Source of the DNA: Acidobacteriota bacterium | GTDB lineage: Bacteria; Acidobacteriota; Blastocatellia; Pyrinomonadales; Pyrinomonadaceae | DNA length: 64,000 bases | Assembly: GCA_019242475.1 (NCBI GenBank) | Contig: JAFAVK010000102.1 | Span: forward strand, 45,005-109,004 | Direction: 5' to 3' | In this document: in pieces, positions 24,848 to 33,504 of the stretch | Layout of the letters: each line of letters begins with the position of its first letter | How positions within the stretch are numbered: position 1 is the first letter of the stretch | Translations under genes and position numbers: made by a program | The notes under the pieces: generated by a model | Database searches by the model: none | Seen by the model: the letters and a program-made list of their open reading frames with translations, nothing else | What the model was told of the DNA's origin: nothing

Positions 24848-25702
24848 ATGCGGGCGGGCAAGGTTAAGGGGTGGTTGTTGTTAACCCTGCTGGCGTTGCA
24901 GACGGCGTGCGGCGGCGCGCTGTCGGGCGGCGGCAACCAGGCCGCCATGCCGCACGCCTCCGCGGGCTTCAACCTCTTCAGCCCCGAGCAGGACATCCAA
25001 CTCGGCGAAGCCTCGGCCGAAGAGATCATGCGGCAGGTGGTCGTCGTCCGCGACGAGCGCACGGAGGCTTACGTGCAGCGCCTCGGCGAGCGCGTCGCGG
25101 CGGCCGCGCCCGGCTACAGGTTCCCTTACAAGTTCGTCGTCGTCGCCTCGCCCGAGGTCAACGCCTTCGCGCTGCCGGGCGGCTACGTCTTCGTCAACGA
25201 GGGCGCGATCAAAGCCGCGCGCACGGAGGGCGAACTGGCGGGCGTGCTCGCGCACGAGATCGCGCACGTCTCGCTGCGTCACGGCACGACGCAGGCTTCG
25301 CGCGCCTACCTCGCGCGGACGGCGATGGGCGTCGTCAACACGGTCGCGGGCGTCGGCCAGGGCGACTTCTGGCGCGTGGCGGCCGCGGCGTTCGGCGCCC
25401 GCGTGAACGGATTCTTTCTGAGGTCGAACCGCGCGGCCGAGCTACAGGCCGACGCGGAGGGCGCGCACCTCCTGGCCGAGGCCGGCTTCGACCCGCGCGA
25501 CATGGCAAACTTCTTCGAGCGCCTCAACGAGCGCGAGGGCGGCCGCGAGAGCGAGGACGCCGCCGCGAGCGACCACCCCGACCCCGCGAGCCGCGTCGAG
25601 GTCATCGGCCAGGTCGTCGCCGCGCTCGGCCGGACGCCCGCGCACCCGCGCGACTCCGAAGAGTTCCGCCGTATCAAGTCGCGCCTGTCGGGGCTACGTT
25701 AA
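24848..25702 (+). CDS. M48 family zinc metalloprotease lipoprotein
   Basis: I use the ATG at 24848 because it gives a lipoprotein signal with lipobox LQTAC (Cys21). The track start is 38 codons upstream. The zinc motif HEIAH is at residues 136-140 (AGVLAHEIAHVSLRHG), and a downstream Glu in AAELQADAEGAH fits the third ligand. The 284-residue length matches periplasmic M48 proteases of the BepA/LoiP type, which degrade or help assemble outer-membrane proteins. It should be anchored to a membrane on the periplasmic side. A perfect 60-bp palindrome follows the gene. Confidence 0.9.
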   Translation: MRAGKVKGWLLLTLLALQTACGGALSGGGNQAAMPHASAGFNLFSPEQDIQLGEASAEEIMRQVVVVRDERTEAYVQRLGERVAAAAPGYRFPYKFVVVASPEVNAFALPGGYVFVNEGAIKAARTEGELAGVLAHEIAHVSLRHGTTQASRAYLARTAMGVVNTVAGVGQGDFWRVAAAAFGARVNGFFLRSNRAAELQADAEGAHLLAEAGFDPRDMANFFERLNEREGGRESEDAAASDHPDPASRVEVIGQVVAALGRTPAHPRDSEEFRRIKSRLSGLR

Positions 25703-25746
25703 GTAGGAACGGTTTTTATAACTCTCTTGGAAGTATAGTTTCCTAA

Positions 25747-25806
25747 TTCACCACGGAGACACGGCTCCGAAGTTATATAACTTCGGAGCCGTGTCTCCGT
25801 GGTGAA
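25747..25806. repeat. Perfect 60-bp palindrome of the CGGAGACAC type
   Basis: Positions 25747-25776 and 25777-25806 are exact reverse complements with no spacer, so DNA or RNA could form a 30-bp stem. The arm begins TTCACCACGGAGACACGG. The element lies between convergent genes and probably serves as a bidirectional transcript end. A related 46-bp palindrome is at 39428-39473. Confidence 0.9.
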
Positions 25807-25822
25807 TAGCGTCCGTCGGGGC

Positions 25823-27379
25823 TCACCCTTTTTTGCCGGCGTGTTGGGCCTGGCGGTGCGGGCGGCGGATGAGGCTGCGGCGGCGCGGGATGACGGGGCG
25901 GCGCTCGCCGAGCAGCCCCTTGTGGCGGTTGTTGAGGAGCGCGACGAAGGTCTGGTGGTGCCTGAAGCCGAGCAGCTTCGCCGCGCGCGAGACCACGCCG
26001 TCGGCGTCGCGCAGCGCGCGCGAGATCAGCTCCGCCTCGTAACGCAGCACCTCCGCCTTCAGCGAGAACCCCTCCCACCTCTCCTCGGACGGGGCGGCCT
26101 CGACCCCTTCGCCGTCACCGCGCGAAGAGATGAACGACTCCAACGCGCGGCGGGCGCAGGCGGTCAGGCGCGAGAGCGTGTCGAGGTCGCGCGTGCCCGC
26201 GAGCGGGCCGTGCGCGCGCTCGAACGCGTCGCACAGCTCGGCGTGGTCGAGGTCTGCGCCCAACTCCTCGGTGAGCGTGAGCGCGGCCAGACCCGCGCCC
26301 GTCCGGTCGCCCGCGACCTCCGCGACTTCGACGGCACGCGCGAGGCTTTGGTGGGCCTCCGGGTGCCGGCCGCCGCGCGCCTGCGCGACGCCGAGCGTCG
26401 TCAGCGCCTCGGCCAGGAGCGCCTGGCGGTCGCAGTCTTCGAAGACGCGCACGGCGGAGAGCGCGACGCGCTCGGCCTCCTCGTGCCGGCCCTCGGCGAC
26501 GAGCACGCGCGCCAGCGTCTCGTCGCACTGCGCGACGATGACCGCGTCCTTCAGGGAGGCGTGGAGCTTGCGCGCCCGCGCGAGGTGCTCGCGCGCCTCC
26601 TCGTGGCGGCCGATGCGGTTGAAGAGGATGGCGAGGTTGTTCTCGTTGTTAGCGAGGTAGCGCGTGTGGCCGGCCTGCTCAAGGTGGAAGCTGGCGGCCG
26701 CGTGTTCGACGAGCGCGCGGTCGAGCATCTCGGCGTCGCCCGCGTCGGCCAGCGCGACGAAGGCGTTGGCGCGCTCCGAATGGAAGTTGCCCTGGATGAC
26801 GTCGCTCCCGCTCGCCTCGACGTGCGGGGCGGCCTCGGCGAGCACCTCGACGGCCGCGCGGTTGCACCCGGCCGACAGCTCGACGATGGCGAGTCGCGTG
26901 AGCGCGAGCGCCCTCTGCTCGGCGTCCTCGCGCGCGAGCCCTTCGAGCGCCGCGCGCAGGACGACGCGCGCCTCCTCGAACGCGCCCTCGCGCCAGTAGC
27001 AGACGCCGAGGTCGGTGCGCGCCTCGGCGACCTTGCGTGCGTCGCCGAGCCGCTCGAAGAGGCCGGCGCCTTCGCTCAGGAGATTCTTGGCGGCCTCCTG
27101 CGCGCCCTCGATGCGGCGCGCGCCGCCGAGCGCGCTCGTCAGGCGCCCGGCCTGCAACAGCACCTCGGCCGCCGCGCGCGCGCCTAATCCGTCGGCCGCG
27201 GGGCGCCCACAAGTGCCGCGCCAGAGTCCTTCGAGCGCCTCGACGGCGCCTTCATAATCGCCGGCTTTTAAGAATGAGTTGGAAAGGGTGCAACGTCGGA
27301 GCGCGTCCTCGTCGCGGGAAGCGGGTGCGCCGGCCGCGGCCGGTGCGTGCGTGACACGGGGGCTGTTCGAGAAGTCCAT
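25823..27379 (-). CDS. TPR protein with C-terminal Fis-type helix-turn-helix
   Basis: I use the ATG at 27379 because GAGGAGG lies about 12 bases upstream; the track start is 25 codons longer. The 518-residue product consists mostly of about ten helical TPR-like repeats (about 30-420), for example HYLANNENNLAILFNRIGRHEEAREHL-type units. A C-terminal segment (about 435-490) reads SLKAEVLRYEAELISRAL followed by VSRAAKLLGFRHHQTF, the Fis-type DNA-binding helices found at the end of NtrC-like activators. There is no AAA+ or receiver domain. It may be a DNA-binding regulator whose TPR part senses a protein or peptide; this is inferred. The tail is very Arg-rich. Confidence 0.8.
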   Translation of the reverse strand: MDFSNSPRVTHAPAAAGAPASRDEDALRRCTLSNSFLKAGDYEGAVEALEGLWRGTCGRPAADGLGARAAAEVLLQAGRLTSALGGARRIEGAQEAAKNLLSEGAGLFERLGDARKVAEARTDLGVCYWREGAFEEARVVLRAALEGLAREDAEQRALALTRLAIVELSAGCNRAAVEVLAEAAPHVEASGSDVIQGNFHSERANAFVALADAGDAEMLDRALVEHAAASFHLEQAGHTRYLANNENNLAILFNRIGRHEEAREHLARARKLHASLKDAVIVAQCDETLARVLVAEGRHEEAERVALSAVRVFEDCDRQALLAEALTTLGVAQARGGRHPEAHQSLARAVEVAEVAGDRTGAGLAALTLTEELGADLDHAELCDAFERAHGPLAGTRDLDTLSRLTACARRALESFISSRGDGEGVEAAPSEERWEGFSLKAEVLRYEAELISRALRDADGVVSRAAKLLGFRHHQTFVALLNNRHKGLLGERRPVIPRRRSLIRRPHRQAQHAGKKG

Positions 27380-27943
27380 GTGAGGACTATCCCTCCTCTC
27401 TTTTGATTCCGGTGTTCTCGCGCCGCGCGTCAGCAAATGAGTAGTTTGGGGCAAGTGCGGCGCGCGAGTCCGGTTAAAGGGTTAAGGTCGATGCCGCGCC
27501 GCTGCGCGACACTGGCACGGCGACGACGCCGCGCCTCGGGGGTCGTCGGGCGCTTGCGCGTCCGAACCCTTCGCCGTCGTTGATACTGCGGCCGGCCGGG
27601 CCGGCATTCTCGGGAGAGAGCTGGAGACTGTCTGAGACGTTAAAGACCCCGTCACGTGCGGCGCGCCTGGGCAGACGCTACGGCCGACCGGGGCCGGTCG
27701 TGCTGTACGGTGTGCAAGCCCTTGAAGCACCTTACTTGCGGCCGAGGCGCCACACGGGTTATGGCAGCTTAAACCCGACCCGTGGGGAAAGCAAGATGTA
27801 AAAAAGTAGGCAGGCGGCAGAGGCAGCAGTCGGCAGGTGGTAGACGTTGGTCAACAGGCGGGTTAACGGTTGCTACCGAAATTTTTGGACTGACCTTGCA
27901 ACGTTCCAAACGCGGGGCGGCTGCCGACTGCCTGCTGCCTACT
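27380..27943. other. Intergenic region between two minus-strand genes
   Basis: This 564-bp gap has short ORFs in several frames but none with family-like sequence or a ribosome site. It should hold the promoter of the TPR/Fis gene at its left end, although no clear boxes are visible. Its right end is occupied by a CAGTAGG-type repeat. I see no tRNA or known RNA in it. Confidence 0.5.
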
Positions 27944-27944
27944 T
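27804..27944. repeat. Degenerate CAGTAGG-type inverted repeat downstream of the AAA+ gene
   Basis: The left part (27804-27836) holds GTAGGCAGG and GGCAGCAGTCGGCAG units, and the right part (27921-27944) holds their complements (CTGCCGACTGCCTGCTGCC). The copies are less regular than at 16381 and 23799, and the spacer is longer, about 85 bp. The right arm ends at the stop codon of the AAA+ ATPase gene (27944-27946). Confidence 0.65.
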
Positions 27945-30900
27945 CATCCCATGAGGTCGAAGTCGCCGTCGAGGACGCGCTCCAGCCGGCCGGTACGCCA
28001 GCCGCGCGCGGAGTCGCGGACGAGCGGCGAGGGCTCTTCGCGGTAGCGGCGGACGACCTGCGGCTGCGGCGCCTGCGCTTCGGTCGAGAGAGCGCGCTCG
28101 GCCTGCTCGCGCAACGCTTCGCGTCCGCCGCGCCCGGGCGGCTCTTCGGGCTGGCCGACGACGCGGACGGAGGCCGCCACGCGGCGGAAGGATGACTTCT
28201 CGTCCTGCGGCGTTTCGAGGACGTGCAGGCCCGCCTCGTGCCGGAGAATCGTGTAGGCCGCGTAGCCGGAGACGGCGAAGAGCGCGCGGTACTCCTCCGC
28301 GCCCGCGCCGTTCGAGCGCGCGCCGTCGTGCTCTTCCAACAGCTCGATTCTCATCCGGCGGCGCTCGGCCCAGCGGCGGTACATGCGCGCGAGCGTGCGC
28401 GCGAAGTCGTCGCTGCGGGCGCGGTCGGCCCCGGGCTCGCGCCCCGCCGTGACGAGCAGGAAGGCGTCGCGCGCCTCCCCTTCGGCCATGCCGCGGCAGG
28501 CCGAGTCGAGCAGGTAGAGCTGTTCGGCGAGGCGCGCGACGAGGCCGGAAGGGAGCCGCTTGCGGTCGCCGCGCAGGCGCGCGAGGAGAGAGCCGGCGGT
28601 GTCGAGTCCGGCCTCGATGCGATCCATGTACTCGACGGCGCCGAGCACCGAGAAGCGCTCGTTCGAAGACCAGAAGTCGGCCGACTGCATCTCGCCGAGC
28701 GCTCTCTCTTTACGCTCGCGCCAGGCATCGTCCTCGACGCGGGACGCGACCTCGTCGTACTGCTCTTGCAGGAAGCGCAGCTCCTCGGGCGTCCCCTTCG
28801 GGTCGAGCGCGATTGATTCGAGGCGCAGCTCGCGCGCGGCCTCTTCGTCGAAGGGGAGTTCGTCAAACTCTTCGGCCGCCGCCTTTCCTTCGGCGGGCGC
28901 GTCGGGGTCTACGAACTGCACGTCGAGCGAGCCGCCGTCCGCGGAGGAGCGGACGAAGAGGAACTGGTCGCCTTCGGGGAACTGGTGGTTGACGATGGTC
29001 AGCGCGAGCGGCGAGAGCAGGTAGCGCTCGACGGCGCGCTTCAAAGGGCGCGCGCCGAGGTCGGCCGTGAAGCCTTTCTCTAAAAGAAACTCGACGGCCG
29101 ACTCATCCCACTCGACCGCCCACTGGCGCGTGCGCAGGCCGCGCCGCGTGAGCACGTCGTTCAGCTCCTTGCGCAAAAGGTCGCGCATCACGCCGCGCCC
29201 GAGCGGGCGGAAGACGACGACGCGGTCGATGCGGTTGACGAACTCGCGCCGGAAGGCGCGGCCCACGGCGCGCTCGACCGAGCCCGCGGCGAACTGCGCC
29301 TGCTCCTGCGAGAAGCCGACACTCGCGCCGTGCGGGAGCGTCGCGCCGAGGTTCGAGGTCATGATGATGACCGAGTGGCGGAAGTCGGCCGTGTTGCCGC
29401 GGCGGTCGGTCAGGCGGCCGTCGTCGAAGACTTGCAGGAACAAGTCCCAGACGGACGGGTGCGCCTTCTCGAACTCGTCGAGGAGGACGACGGAGAAGGG
29501 TTGCTTGCGGATCTGGTTGACGAGGGCCGCGCTCTCGCTCGTCTCGTCCGTCTCGCCGAGGATGCGCCCCTGCGACTCCCAGGTCTGTAGCTCGCTCATG
29601 TCGAGGCGGATCATCCGCTCGGGCGAGCCGAAGAGGAAGTCGGCGAGCGTCTTGGCGATCTCGGTCTTGCCCGTGCCCGTCGGGCCGACGAAGAGGAAGA
29701 CGCCCTGAGGGCGCGTCGGGTCTGTGAGGCCGGCCTTAATCATCGCGACGCGCTCGACCAGACAGTCCACGGCCTCGGGCTGGCCGAGCACGCGCTTTTC
29801 AAAGAAGGCGCGCAGCTCCGAGAGGTCGAGCCCCTCGCGCTCGTCGAGCATTTGCACGGGCAGGCCCGTCAACTGCGAGAGCGTGACGAGCAGGTCGTCG
29901 AGTTTGACTTCATCCACGGCCCGACCTTCGGCGAGCAGGCGGCGGTCGGTCGCTTCGAGCAGCAGCAGGAGGTTGCCGGGGGCGGCCTTGTCGTCGAGGT
30001 ACTGCTTGGCGAGCTGCAAAGCCTCGCGCAGCGTCCGCCCCGACGCGCGCGGCGCGACGACTTGAGCCTCACTCTCAACACTCTTCGTTCCACGTTCGGC
30101 CCAGCGTCGTCCGAGTTCCAGCGTCTCGTCGTCCGAGAGCGGCACGAGGCGGCACGTCTGCATCGCGGTGCGCAGCCGCGGGCGCAGGCGCACGAGCTGT
30201 TCGTAGGCGCGCGCCGGCACCTCGCCGACGAGGCGGACGGCGCCGCTCTCGATGTGCGGCAGCAGAAGGTCGAGCACGCCCGTCGGGCTGTAGCGGTGGC
30301 GGCCGGCCCACAGCGCCTCGTGGAAGTTCGGCATGACCCAGAGGACGCGCTTACCCGCGAGCTGTTGGACGATAACGCGCACGCGCTCCTCGATCTGGCC
30401 GATGTAGATTTGGCCGGCCAAAACCTCCGCGGGCGCGGCCTCGAAGACGAGCCAGTCGTCCCCGCGCAGGCGCGCGGCGAGCGCGCGCACGAGCGCCGTC
30501 TTCCCCGCGCCCGACTCGCCGACCAGCAGCACCGACCGCGCGGGCTCGCGTTTGACCGCCGCCTCCAACTCCGCGACGTGCGCGGCCACCGAGTCGAGCA
30601 TGAAGACCTCGCGCCCGTCCTCCTCCCACACGCGCCCGATGGACTTAACAAACTCGGCCGTCTGGCGCGAGCCTCGCCACCGCGCAAGCTCCCCGCGCGC
30701 CGTTACCGGGAGCTGCACGTCTATCGCGTCGAGCGTGGCGCAGACCTCGTTCCAATGCTCCGGGCCGAGCTTGAGCGCGTCGGCCTCGTCGGTGAGGTCG
30801 CGCGGGCTGATGGTGTCGCCGGCCGCGACTCGCTCGGCGATGAACTCGCGCAGCGCCTGCAAAGGCATCGGCTCGCGCCACGTCGAGTTGAGCCGGACGA

Positions 30901-31558
30901 GCAGGGGGGCGAGCACGTCGCGGCCTCCCGCGTGCGCGGCCAGCGCGCGCAGCGCGTAGAAGCGCGGCCAGTAGAAGTAGGCGTTGATGTCGCGCAGGAT
31001 GACTTCGACGACCTCCTCGTCGTCGCCCTCGCGCCGCGCCAGCGCTTCGAGCGAGACGCAGGCGACGAGCGCGTTGCCCTCGGCCGCCCGCGCGAGCAGG
31101 CTGCGGGTCGTCGTCTCCGGGCCGAGCGAGAGTTCGACGCCGCGCCGGAACCCCTCGTGCCCGAGCAGCTCGCGCGGGTGCGTCGTGTCGTTGAAGAAGT
31201 CGTCCATCGCGCGCGCGACCGCGTACACGTCGGAAGGCTCCTCGCTCTTCTCCGCCGCGTCCGTCTCGGCCGGCGCAGAGTCTGCGCCCGTGTTCTCGGA
31301 GGTTGACTGCGCCGCACTCTCGTTGACGACGGCCTCGCTCTTTCGACTCGACTCCTCCTGCGCCGCCGCCAGCGCGTCGAGCCGCGTTTCGTTGCGCCCG
31401 ATTCTCTGCCGCTCCGACTCCAAGCCTTCGCGCAGGGACGACAGCTCACGCCCGAGCCACGCACGCAGCTCGCCCGACTCGCGCGCGCGCACGAGCGCCG
31501 CCCACAACGCGGCGCCGCCCAGAAGGATTGAGGCGATGATAAGGACGGTGGTCAGCAA
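27944..31558 (-). CDS. Membrane-anchored ClpA/B-like AAA+ ATPase fused to a GGQ-less release-factor domain
   Basis: The 1,204-residue protein starts with one membrane helix (2-23), a coiled-coil/linker (25-110) and helical HEAT-like repeats (about 115-260). The first ATPase module has Walker A GESGAGKT (347-354), but the expected Walker B acids are replaced (VLWVMPNFHEAL). The second module is canonical: GPTGTGKT (625-632), VVLLDEFEKAH (Asp694, Glu695), sensor IIMTSNLG and a ClpB D2-small domain (about 785-880). Residues about 916-1204 resemble release factor 2: DFWSSNERF in the helical domain, then a PCRF-like block with ARMYRRWAERR, ILRHEAGLH and a C-terminal RVLDGDFD. The GGQ domain is absent and the SPF tripeptide position reads TPQ. 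A role in protein or ribosome quality control at the membrane is inference. Confidence 0.88.
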   Translation of the reverse strand: MLTTVLIIASILLGGAALWAALVRARESGELRAWLGRELSSLREGLESERQRIGRNETRLDALAAAQEESSRKSEAVVNESAAQSTSENTGADSAPAETDAAEKSEEPSDVYAVARAMDDFFNDTTHPRELLGHEGFRRGVELSLGPETTTRSLLARAAEGNALVACVSLEALARREGDDEEVVEVILRDINAYFYWPRFYALRALAAHAGGRDVLAPLLVRLNSTWREPMPLQALREFIAERVAAGDTISPRDLTDEADALKLGPEHWNEVCATLDAIDVQLPVTARGELARWRGSRQTAEFVKSIGRVWEEDGREVFMLDSVAAHVAELEAAVKREPARSVLLVGESGAGKTALVRALAARLRGDDWLVFEAAPAEVLAGQIYIGQIEERVRVIVQQLAGKRVLWVMPNFHEALWAGRHRYSPTGVLDLLLPHIESGAVRLVGEVPARAYEQLVRLRPRLRTAMQTCRLVPLSDDETLELGRRWAERGTKSVESEAQVVAPRASGRTLREALQLAKQYLDDKAAPGNLLLLLEATDRRLLAEGRAVDEVKLDDLLVTLSQLTGLPVQMLDEREGLDLSELRAFFEKRVLGQPEAVDCLVERVAMIKAGLTDPTRPQGVFLFVGPTGTGKTEIAKTLADFLFGSPERMIRLDMSELQTWESQGRILGETDETSESAALVNQIRKQPFSVVLLDEFEKAHPSVWDLFLQVFDDGRLTDRRGNTADFRHSVIIMTSNLGATLPHGASVGFSQEQAQFAAGSVERAVGRAFRREFVNRIDRVVVFRPLGRGVMRDLLRKELNDVLTRRGLRTRQWAVEWDESAVEFLLEKGFTADLGARPLKRAVERYLLSPLALTIVNHQFPEGDQFLFVRSSADGGSLDVQFVDPDAPAEGKAAAEEFDELPFDEEAARELRLESIALDPKGTPEELRFLQEQYDEVASRVEDDAWRERKERALGEMQSADFWSSNERFSVLGAVEYMDRIEAGLDTAGSLLARLRGDRKRLPSGLVARLAEQLYLLDSACRGMAEGEARDAFLLVTAGREPGADRARSDDFARTLARMYRRWAERRRMRIELLEEHDGARSNGAGAEEYRALFAVSGYAAYTILRHEAGLHVLETPQDEKSSFRRVAASVRVVGQPEEPPGRGGREALREQAERALSTEAQAPQPQVVRRYREEPSPLVRDSARGWRTGRLERVLDGDFDLMG

Positions 31559-31579
31559 CTCTCTTCCCGAACGTCTGCC

Positions 31580-32818
31580 CTAAGCTTTTGCCTCGCGCCC
31601 GGCGGCCTCGTTGACCGCGCGGGCGGCGCGGTTGCCGGATTCGAGCGCGCCGTTCATCCAGGAGGCGTAGACGGAGGCGTGCTCGCCCGCGAAGTGTATG
31701 CGCCCCTCGGGCGCGTTGACGGCGACGAGCTGCTGCCCCGAAGGGTGCGTCCAGGCGCAGCCCGCCCAAGGGTCTTCGCCCCAGCACTTCACCGCGCCGC
31801 GCTCGTATGAGGCGCGGACGCCGGGCACCGCCTGCTCCGTGAGCGCGAGCGCCGCGTCCATGCGTCCCGCCTCGTCCTTCTTCGCCCACTCGGTCGCGGT
31901 TCGGTGGCGCACGTAAGCCTGTAGCACGCCGCGGCGGCCGGGCTGTCCGAAGGTCGAGGGCCAGAACTCGGCGGGCAAGTCCATCGCCGCGAACCCGTTC
32001 AGGCGCGAACGCTCCCAGAAGCGCTCGCGCGTCTGCATGAAGGCGCGCGCGGCCAGCTCGTAGGTCAGCTCGTCCCTCACCTTGAGCTTCTGCTCGGAGA
32101 GGCGCGGCGAGAACTCCACGCGGCCGAGCACGGCGAAAGGGATCGCGCAGACGACGTAGTCCGCCGGCAAAGTCTCGTTCGAGCCCGCGCGTTTGAAGGT
32201 GACGCGCGCGCCCGTGCTCTCCTGCTCCACCTTCGAGACGACCGCGCCGTAGACGACTTTGCCCGCGAGCCTCTCGGCGAAGGCGTGCGGCAGGAGGTCG
32301 TTGCCGCCCTCGATCTTGTGCCAGCGCCCGGTCTCGTCCAGCTCGATGCCGACGTAGTCCTCGACCGCCTCGGCGAACTGCTCCCACCCGACCTCCTCGC
32401 GGCGCCCGCGCCTGACCTTCGCGAACACGCCCGCGTCGGGGTAGAAGGGCAGGAGCTTCAAATTGAACTCTTTGACGTAGCGCAGCGTCCACTCGTGGTT
32501 GTCGGGGATGCGCGCCGCGCCCGCGTCGCCGTACAGCCCCTCGTCGAAAGCGCGTAAAGTCAGCACGCGCCCGCCCGGCCGCTCCTGCGCTTCGAGCACC
32601 TTCACGTCGTGCCCGGCCCTCGTCAACTCGTACCCCGCCGAAAGCCCCGCCAGCCCGCCGCCCAGGATCACAACTTTGCGCGGCGCACTCGTCTTGCCGA
32701 GCCCCGCCTGCGCGCCGAGAACTACCGCGCCCGCCCGCGCCGGCAAGACGATCGCCGCCGCGGCCGCCAGCGCGCTCTGTTTGAGGAAATCTCTGCGGGT
32801 GAATTTATTTCGCTTCAT
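31580..32818 (-). CDS. Flavin monoamine oxidase family protein with Tat signal
   Basis: I use the ATG at 32818 because it places a twin-arginine signal (FTRRDFLKQ, then an Ala-rich core) at the N-terminus. The track start lies inside the upstream RNA gene. The 412-residue product has the FAD motif VVILGGGLAGLSAGYELTRAG, the adjoining ERPGGRVLTLR segment and the C-terminal FAD-contact motif IHFAGEHASVYASWMNGALESG. All are typical of monoamine oxidase and L-amino-acid oxidase flavoproteins. It would be exported folded with FAD and oxidise an amine or amino acid in the periplasm. It ends 21 bp upstream of the AAA+ gene on the same strand and may be read with it. Confidence 0.88.
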   Translation of the reverse strand: MKRNKFTRRDFLKQSALAAAAAIVLPARAGAVVLGAQAGLGKTSAPRKVVILGGGLAGLSAGYELTRAGHDVKVLEAQERPGGRVLTLRAFDEGLYGDAGAARIPDNHEWTLRYVKEFNLKLLPFYPDAGVFAKVRRGRREEVGWEQFAEAVEDYVGIELDETGRWHKIEGGNDLLPHAFAERLAGKVVYGAVVSKVEQESTGARVTFKRAGSNETLPADYVVCAIPFAVLGRVEFSPRLSEQKLKVRDELTYELAARAFMQTRERFWERSRLNGFAAMDLPAEFWPSTFGQPGRRGVLQAYVRHRTATEWAKKDEAGRMDAALALTEQAVPGVRASYERGAVKCWGEDPWAGCAWTHPSGQQLVAVNAPEGRIHFAGEHASVYASWMNGALESGNRAARAVNEAAGREAKA

Positions 32819-32985
32819 GGTCAAGGCGCGCGGAGGGGTTGGAAGGTTTCGGGAGACATGACCGAGAGCGTTAATAGAGAACGCCCCGCTTCGCCGAACG
32901 CATAATAAACTTATCCGGGCGGTGCGAACAGGAATTTTCGGGAGTCTTAAGAGCGGGGCGGTGGCGGGCCGATGAAGGGCGGCGC

Positions 32986-33022
32986 AAAAAGAAACCGGGC
33001 TGCTACCCGAAGGCAGCAGCCC
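32986..33022 (-). terminator. UUCG-capped rho-independent terminator of the structured RNA
   Basis: On the minus strand an 11-bp stem (GGGCTGCTGCC with GGTAGCAGCCC, one G-U pair) is closed by a TTCG tetraloop. It is followed by GGTTTCTTTTT at 32996-32986. It is the strongest classical terminator in the window. Confidence 0.88.
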
Positions 33023-33498
33023 GATCCCGGTATCCCTTTGAACCGCCGAAGCGATTCTGGGGGACGGCAACCCTTGCTTGTACACGCGACAGGCTGCCTG
33101 ATTTATATTCCGAAGCGTGTGCCTGCGGCGGCTCACCCCCGGTCGGCACGGGCTAACTTCCGTCAACCTCTCAGGCCCGAGGGCCTGGTGCCTCTTGGTT
33201 TTTGTTCTGGTGGCTTTACCTCCACCTCCAGTCTACGTTCTGGACAACGAGGCTCAACCGAAGTTGAGCGGCGTTCGCTACTCCGTCGGTTAATTACTCC
33301 GTCGAAGCGCCGTCGCGTTTTTATCCGCGCGGCTCGGGAAGCACCCGTCGGTATCCTCCCTGCGCAGGCCTTTCGGCCTCGGCCGGGGCGTCAGTGGCAG
33401 CGACGTTTGCCGCTTGTCGCTGTCCTCAGACTGAAACGTTTCCGCCTCAATCTGCCGATCCCCTCGCCGGCCGCGGCTGCCGTAACAACCGCGACGGG
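32986..33498 (-). ncRNA. Unassigned structured non-coding RNA, about 513 nt
   Basis: The region has its own promoter and terminator on the minus strand and no ORF that resembles protein. The predicted transcript contains many short perfect hairpins, several with stable tetraloops: GCTCAAC-TTCG-GTTGAGC, AGGCC-GAAA-GGCCT, CAGGCC-CTCG-GGCCTG and GGTGG/CCACC. This density is typical of a stable housekeeping or regulatory RNA. I looked for the RNase P core (GAGGAAAGUC, ACAGAA), tmRNA ends and tag ORF, SRP RNA and 6S features and found none. It could be a very divergent member of one of these, or a new class. It could also be a long leader of the amine oxidase gene 168 bp downstream, but the strong terminator argues for a separate RNA. 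Confidence 0.72.
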
Positions 33499-33504
33499 AG
33501 CCGG

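Noticed and set aside
32986-33498. RNase P RNA, tmRNA, SRP or 6S RNA
   Set aside because: The universal RNase P words, tmRNA tRNA-like ends and tag ORF, the SRP tetraloop region and the 6S open-bubble layout were not found. A covariance-model scan would be decisive.
33350-33500. Possible cobalamin riboswitch in the 5' part of the structured RNA
   Set aside because: GCCACTG and GGATACC words occur, but the rest of the B12-box core is missing, and the transcript continues for hundreds of bases with unrelated hairpins.
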